DNA from: Allantophomopsis cytisporea
Lineage: Eukaryota > Ascomycota > Leotiomycetes > Phacidiales > Phacidiaceae
Length of the DNA: 64,000 nt
Direction of reading: 5' to 3'
Assembly (NCBI GenBank): GCA_024752435.1
Contig: CP103028.1
Coordinates: 310,001-374,000, forward strand
The notes beneath the pieces are model-generated. The model saw only the letters and a program-made list of their open reading frames with translations, was not told the origin of the DNA and made no database searches. Position 1 is the stretch's first letter; the number at the start of each line of letters is the position of its first letter. A program made the position numbers and the translations under genes. Below, one piece after another: positions 58,485 through 64,000 of the stretch.

Positions 58485-59525
58485 TGTAGATTGTTGTGGG
58501 GGTTAGAAGATGGTGTTGATGGAGCTTGAGGTGAGCTTCCATTTCGATTGAGGTTTGCGCCTGAGGTTATACACTTTTGTGGTGTCTATCAGCGGCTAGA
58601 TGACGACGATAGGCTCTTCTCGTACAAGAACACCAAAAATACTGAATATTACTTATGTTATCAAGAGTTGCAATTTCACAATCGTGATATTTTCTGCAAA
58701 CTAATTATGGTTTCTCCCCCTCTCAAGCTTCTAATGGCATTACGACGTCGATTTATTTAACACGTCGTACAATTCTGGTCAGCTTTTGAGAATAACTGAC
58801 GAACTGTGCTTGAAAAATCATTAAAGAAAAACGCAATTTAGTTTAAAAATCAGCAGTATTTTGATGTTTCTAACAGTCTCACAATGTAAAGCTTGAGTTT
58901 TTTATGAATTCTCATCATTTGTAGATACCATAAATTTATGACTCTCAGGTTACGAATTACAATGGATAAGTACTTCAAGATATGGGCAAGTTTTTAATGA
59001 TTATCAACAAACCGCCTCCAAGCCACGATCTTTTCGGCGATAAGTTGAACAGGTCATTCAGCCGCTCAGAAATGCAAAAGTAACAAAACACAAGTTGATT
59101 CCATTGGACGGACTCGATACATTGCATACGGAAAACATCAGGACGCATATTTTCAGAAACAACCCCAGAATCGAGTGATTTTGCGGGGTATGTGGGGAAA
59201 CCATACGACGCGGGAGCGAACATACTGCGTACACTTCCAATCTTCCAATCACCTTGACGGCCCGACTCTTGCGGCACAACCTTCAAGACACAAAACTGAT
59301 CTCGCCTTGCATACACGGAATGTCAGCAATTAGGACCATGCTGTAACCACATACTAACGACGACGTTGGCGATAAGTTGCGAGACCCTTGAGACAATCGC
59401 GGGATATGTTATTGTGCCTGTTACGGCGAGTGTGGTGGGAGTGTGAGATTGTGTATAAATATGAGCCTCGTAGCGATGTAGGCGTTATGGTAGAAATTGA
59501 GGAGATACCTCATCTGCAGAGCATC
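58485..59525. other. divergent intergenic region
   Basis: Promoters of the DUF1770 and carboxylesterase genes. A 113-codon minus-strand frame at 58975..59316 has partly protein-like composition but no domain, and I do not call it. Confidence 0.4.
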
Positions 59526-61382
59526 ATGGAGTGGCTTTTTCGACGTCTGTTTCCGTCTCTTTTGGTGTATATATGCTCCGCGGCAAGCATTGGGACATAT
59601 GGAATTGCAAATAGTAGTGCTCCGTTAGGTGTGACCAAAAATGGCACGTGTAAGTGTCTTCACCATGTTCGTCCATCAACTCTGCTGAACACCAGCAGAT
59701 ACCGGTGTAAGCGTTCCTCAACTTTCTCAAGAGATTTTTCGAGGTATCCCATTCGCATATGCCCCAAGGTTTGACCTGGCACAATCGCTGAACGAGAGCT
59801 CGAATAATACCCGTCCAGCCGTCGAGCCCGGATTGACCTGTGCTGGCTTCGGCATCAACAATCTTTTTGGGTGGCCGGTAGGTGAAGATTGCTTGAATCT
59901 GAACATTGTTCGGCCAGCAGAAATCTCGGAGGGCGACTCATTGCCTGTGCTCGTTTGGATATATGGCGGTGGCTTCCGTCAGGGTAGCAATCGAGATCCC
60001 GAATTCAATACGAGCTACATAGTCCAAACATCCATTGAGATTGAACATTCAGTCATCGTTGTTTCTATCAACTATAGACTCAGTGGCTATGGATTTCTCT
60101 ATTCGAGCGCAGTCATACAGGACGGGGTCGCCAATCTTGGCCTTCGTGATCAGTGGAAAGCTCTTGAATTTATAAGGGAGAATATCGAAGGATTTGGTGG
60201 TGATTCTACGAAGGTTACGTTGTGGGGTGAATCCGCGGGAGCAATGTCTATTTCCCATTTAATCACTGCGTATGGTGGGAATAATAGCAACTTATTTCAA
60301 AAAGCAATCATGGCTAGCGGTTCATGGCTTTTCCCTTGGCCACAGGGTTCTATTGCCAAGCAGGATGCTTATGATAACCTCACTGCTGCTACAGGATGTA
60401 CTTATGCAGTTGACACACTTCAATGCTTAAGAGAAGGTGGGCCATTACTATAAAATACGGCGCTACTATGATAATACTAACAAGACATGCAGTACCTTTC
60501 GACTTGATAAACGCAACTTTCCATCTCCAGGAGGGCGCCGGCTTAGGTATATATGCACCGATAGTTGATGGCGACTTCCAACAAAACTCACCAGATTACG
60601 CATTCAAGCATGATCCACCACTCGTTGCTCCAGTCGATATTATTACAGGCTGTAACTCTGATGAGGCAATTGGATTAGGTGTCCCAATCCCCGCCAACAG
60701 CTCTGCCGAACTTTCGGCCTACATCCAATTGCTTGCTGGTCTCAACAGTTCTGAAGCAGATGAGATCTTAGATCTCTACCCAGAAGACGCACAATATCCC
60801 CCCTATTCCGAGCCCATGACCCTCAACTGGCCTGTCCTAACATCGACTCTCGGCATCATCTCCGGCAACCAAACTCGTCGAGCACACGGGATTCTCACCG
60901 ACATGGTCATGATGGCAGGCCGACGCTTTGGGGCCTTCACCTGGCCTAGGATCTTCCCCGACAAAAAGGCATACTCCTACCGCTGGGACACAGATCCCAG
61001 TCGCATTCCACTCGTCTTCACTGCAGGTCTAGGAGTCGGCTTTGCGCAGCATGGTGCGGAATTGTCTTACGAGTTCCGACTACCATATATCTCGGGCTCC
61101 CCGTATCCCCCGCTTCCAAATATCACGGCTATGCATAGAGATAGCTATGCTATGCAGGCTCATTGGGTTACTTTCGCCGCGACTGCTGATCCAAATGCCC
61201 ATGGGCTAGATTGGGTGCCAAAATGGCCAGCGTATGGGGTTGGCGAGGGCGAGCAGAGGAGTTTTGTGTATAATGCTACGCTGGATGATGTGTTGAATTT
61301 ACATATTGAGGCTGATGATTTTAGAGTGGAGGGCATGGAGTGGTTCAACCAGAGATGGAACTTGTTGATGCGTGATGCTTGA
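59526..61382 (+). CDS. secreted type-B carboxylesterase/lipase (alpha/beta hydrolase)
   Basis: Exons 59526..59649, 59699..60436 and 60493..61382, with introns of 49 and 56 bp, encode 583 residues. The start at 59526 gives a signal peptide (LFPSLLVYICSAASIG). Family motifs in order: FRGIPFAYAP, the EDCLNLNIVRP signature, the oxyanion-hole YGGGFRQGS, the nucleophile elbow LWGESAGAMS (Ser220), NSDEAIG with the acidic residue, and AQHGAELSYEF with the catalytic His. The triad is intact, so the enzyme is likely active. Many NxS/T sites support secretion. Substrates in this family range from triacylglycerols to plant phenolic esters; not decidable here. The middle exon junction (60437..60492) restores CLREVPFDLINATF. 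Confidence 0.93.
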
Positions 61383-62583
61383 GATTGGTGGAGGAGAGTT
61401 CAGAACACATACCTTCAAAGCCTCTTTCAGCTATGTCAAAGACCAACACGTTATGATGTTGATCCTCGATTGAGCGATATGAATCGTTATTAGGTGGGAA
61501 CAACAACCTCGAGAAGACGGTTCCCCAGACTCATCTGTAATTCCGAAATATTAATGCCGGCAATGGGGCAGCATACGATAGCTTCCTTGCTTATAATAAA
61601 AAACCCCCGATACCCTAAGGAAGATCATGTAGATACATGATGATCTTCTACGTAAGTGAAACATTCGCTGATGTCCTAATTAATTCCTATAAAGAACATC
61701 GAAGATTCTAAATACCTCATCGGACCAAGTCCACACGCTTCGACACTTCATTCGCATCTCATTATCGTTGTGGCCTTAGGTCGGCAACCACAACACGTCA
61801 ATACTAGCCGAGAACGCGGAATGGCACATCGTGGTCTTGCTTGAATTCACTCACGTTATGTTGTGATCATCAGCACGTCCTACAATAGACATGGCGTGTC
61901 TGTAAGAGAGAGACTTCTACGCGAGGTTTGCGGCTGATGGATTATTCCCAGTCTCTGATATGTCTCTACTGGATAATACCCTAGCAGAGGTTGCCCAGAC
62001 TCGACGGTCAGACACATAAAGCTTGCAATACGCGTGCCAATCGCTTGAGCTTCAGTTTCAGGTTGGGTACGTCGTTACGAATCCTCCATCATGCGAAACA
62101 TCGCATGCTAAAACAGACTCCCGACTCAATTTAGAACATTCAGGCAACACAACGTAGAAATACGATGATCGGAAGTCGTATACAATGTCGATACTTTTCT
62201 CTTGGCCTGTAAATGCAGAACACAACTGCAGGAAGCTTGAAATAGTTAAGTGGATCTCACATGGTATTTTGTTTTGATTTGTTTTGGGAGAGGGTTTGAC
62301 GTTGGTAGAGACGGTAGTGATCGACTTTCCATGTTTCTATTACAGAATTTTTGTGGAACTATCTAATTTAGTTGACGAAACGCGCGTGCACTATGTCTGG
62401 GGGAGCTTCATATGCTTTGGGTTGACGTTAGGATATATTATGACGCTGCTCGTGTCACAAGAATGAATGCAGAGGAGGTGGTGGAAAGCTGCATACATCA
62501 TTCATCACCCCATCGCCCCTCCTCGACGACAATTGATATCCTCCTTGAGTACCACGACGAAGGCTCAATACCAGTATGCAATC
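61383..62583. other. intergenic between two plus-strand genes
   Basis: AT-rich spacer with the DUF3431 promoter; the frame entering the next gene from 62467 is leader. No gene seen. Confidence 0.45.
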
Positions 62584-63612
62584 ATGCTAGCACCAAAGAA
62601 TCATCGAGCTCGCCCTTTCAAGCTGACACCCATCTTCGTCTTTCTCATAATATGCTACTATCTCTGGAGCACTTGGCCTTCCCAGGCCTCCGAACCAAAC
62701 ATCCACGTCGTGGTAGCAGCGACGTCAAATGAAGATTATAGCTGGGCTGAGGCAGTACGGATACCAGACCACGAGGTATCCGTGATACCGTACATAGCAG
62801 ACAACATGACAGCCGCCCATCACCCACCTCAAAACAAAGGCCATGAAGCACTCATCTACTTAACCTACCTATACGAATACTATGACAAGCTCCCCGACTA
62901 CTCAATCTTTGTCCACGCTACCGAAACGCCTTGGCATATTGAGCCACTGATACAGAACATGAGCTGGGCACTGACAAACCTCGATCTGGCCGAGGTACAG
63001 CGAAGACAATATATCAACCTGCGTATTTCCTGGCAATTCGGCTGCCCGAATTGGATCCATCCCGCAACCACAAAGCCGAACGAGAAGAAGACCGAGGAAG
63101 TTTACATTGCACGCGCCTTCCACGAGCTCTTCCCGGCTGCTGAGCTCCCCGAGGTTTTCAGTGCGCCATGCTGTAGCCAGTTTGCAGTAACGCGGGAGGC
63201 CATCCGCGCCATACCGCGCCAGGAATATGCAAGATGGATGTCTTGGCTGCAGAGCACAGATCTAGAAGATGGGATTTCGGGGCGGATATGGGAGCACTTC
63301 TGGCCATTCATTTTCAAGCGCATGCCGTATGACTGTCCAATTGAGTGGCGTGCGTACTGTGCTGTGTACGGGATTTGCTTTGAGGGCGGGCCGGAATTCG
63401 AGGCGTGGAGCTTGTTGGATCGGGAGCGTATGGAGTTGAGTGGGGAGCTGCAGTGGAAGATCGATAACGATGATCTGAGTCGGAGGGAGGAGCTCGCGCA
63501 GCGGATTAGTGTGCTTGAGGGGATACTGGGCCGACATAAGGAGAAAGCTATGCGGAAGGGGGAGGAGGTGGGGAATCGGGTCGCGCAGAGGGGAAAGCTT
63601 TATAAGGAGTAG
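62584..63612 (+). CDS. DUF3431 family type II membrane protein
   Basis: A single exon of 342 residues from the ATG at 62584; the frame is open 39 codons further up but that part is not protein-like. A basic N-terminus (MLAPKNHRARPFKLTP) and a membrane span (IFVFLIICYYLWSTW) make a type II signal anchor, followed by the DUF3431 core: IPYIADNM, GHEALIYLTYLYEYYDKLPD, YSIFVHATETPWH and a Cys-containing C-terminal half (RMPYDCPIEWRAYCAVYG). DUF3431 proteins are fungal and resemble glycosyltransferase-like Golgi proteins, often near carbohydrate or secondary-metabolite genes; the function is not established. The last 60 residues form a charged helix. Confidence 0.85.
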   Translation: MLAPKNHRARPFKLTPIFVFLIICYYLWSTWPSQASEPNIHVVVAATSNEDYSWAEAVRIPDHEVSVIPYIADNMTAAHHPPQNKGHEALIYLTYLYEYYDKLPDYSIFVHATETPWHIEPLIQNMSWALTNLDLAEVQRRQYINLRISWQFGCPNWIHPATTKPNEKKTEEVYIARAFHELFPAAELPEVFSAPCCSQFAVTREAIRAIPRQEYARWMSWLQSTDLEDGISGRIWEHFWPFIFKRMPYDCPIEWRAYCAVYGICFEGGPEFEAWSLLDRERMELSGELQWKIDNDDLSRREELAQRISVLEGILGRHKEKAMRKGEEVGNRVAQRGKLYKE

Positions 63613-63842
63613 GGAGGGGTTTGCGATGTATTTTTATGGGATACCCTTAGACATGGAGTAAGAATCGAATTCAATGAACTTTTGCTTATTATTCGTAACT
63701 TCTATCACAGGTCCACGATAAGTCCTAAAGTTCGAAAGCATGAGATATCCCCCTTACTTGCATAATTGAACCTTTTTTGTATTAGGTATGTGATTCTTGC
63801 TTCATCAACTTATAAGGATCCAAGTGCATTCATTCTCTCACC
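63613..63842. other. short convergent spacer
   Basis: Lies between the DUF3431 stop and the possible minus-strand gene at the window edge. Confidence 0.4.
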
Positions 63843-64000
63843 TCAAGCCTCCATCCGAGCTAAGCACCAAAACCGATATCCAGCAAACCGAAGGCGAAGC
63901 CAGACCCCTCCCAACGTGAAGTAGGCCATGTATATATCCCAGACAACTCCGAGAATGTACACGACAGCTACGAAACCCTCAGCACATCTTTGAACTACCT
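63843..64000 (-). CDS. possible C-terminus of a membrane protein running in from beyond the window
   Basis: On the minus strand the frame is open from the window edge to a TGA at 63843..63845 and encodes about 50 residues with a hydrophobic stretch (FVAVVYILGVVWDIYMAYFT) followed by Arg-rich residues (RLRFAGYRFW). It looks like the last membrane span of a larger protein. The rest is outside the window, so a family cannot be named, and a chance frame cannot be excluded. Confidence 0.3.
   Translation of the reverse strand, partial: VVQRCAEGFVAVVYILGVVWDIYMAYFTLGGVWLRLRFAGYRFWCLARMEA

Noticed and set aside
58975..59316. 113-codon minus-strand frame with partly protein-like composition
   Set aside because: No domain, no splice partners and located between two divergent promoters; not enough support.
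1..64000. Other TGASTCA matches, for example near 31755, 37917, 43387 and 48627
   Set aside because: They lie in the gene desert, far from start codons or within an intron, and about eight matches are expected by chance.

Overview
The window looks like nuclear DNA of a filamentous ascomycete (Pezizomycotina, plausibly Leotiomycetes/Helotiales; the class is my inference). Reasons: many genes carry short GT-AG introns of about 47-110 bp; there are fungal-only families (Cut12, DUF1770, DUF3431, a CFEM-PTH11 receptor, a DDT/WHIM-type protein); intergenic DNA is AT-rich and CT-rich leaders precede several genes. I see no tRNA, rRNA, CRISPR array or intact transposon. Gene models below were spliced by eye; where exon lengths sum to a whole number of codons the model is strong.

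Left third (1-25.5 kb), dense housekeeping block, often in head-to-head pairs: a truncated E2 ubiquitin-conjugating enzyme (Cdc34-like, minus), the spindle-pole-body protein Cut12 (minus), the eIF2-alpha kinase GCN2 (minus), urease accessory UreF (plus), mitochondrial phosphatidylglycerophosphate synthase PGS1 (minus), complex I subunit NDUFA12 (plus), ORC2 (minus), ornithine/glutamate acetyltransferase ArgJ (plus), an SDR reductase (minus), a membrane-anchored SaPLC1-like phosphodiesterase (minus) and a multi-pass membrane protein of unknown function (plus). GCN2, UreF and ArgJ all serve amino-acid/nitrogen economy, and Gcn4/CPC1-type TGASTCA elements lie in the GCN2-UreF and ORC2-ArgJ intergenic regions.

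Middle (25.5-40 kb), gene-poor: two degraded gene remnants, a GH5 exo-1,3-beta-glucanase (minus), then about 10 kb without a convincing protein gene but with microsatellites and CT-rich leader-like islands.

Right third (40-64 kb): a lineage-specific acidic protein, a 2OG-Fe(II) oxygenase, a secreted FAD-linked BBE-type oxidase, a pseudogene whose stops are all TGA in its best-preserved part, an eight-exon CFEM-PTH11 receptor, a further stretch of decayed coding-like DNA, ribosomal protein uL2, a DDT/WHIM-type chromatin protein, a DUF1770 protein, a secreted type-B carboxylesterase, a DUF3431 protein and the tail of a possible membrane protein leaving the window. The right part mixes housekeeping genes with surface/secreted accessory genes; I do not see a coherent secondary-metabolite cluster.
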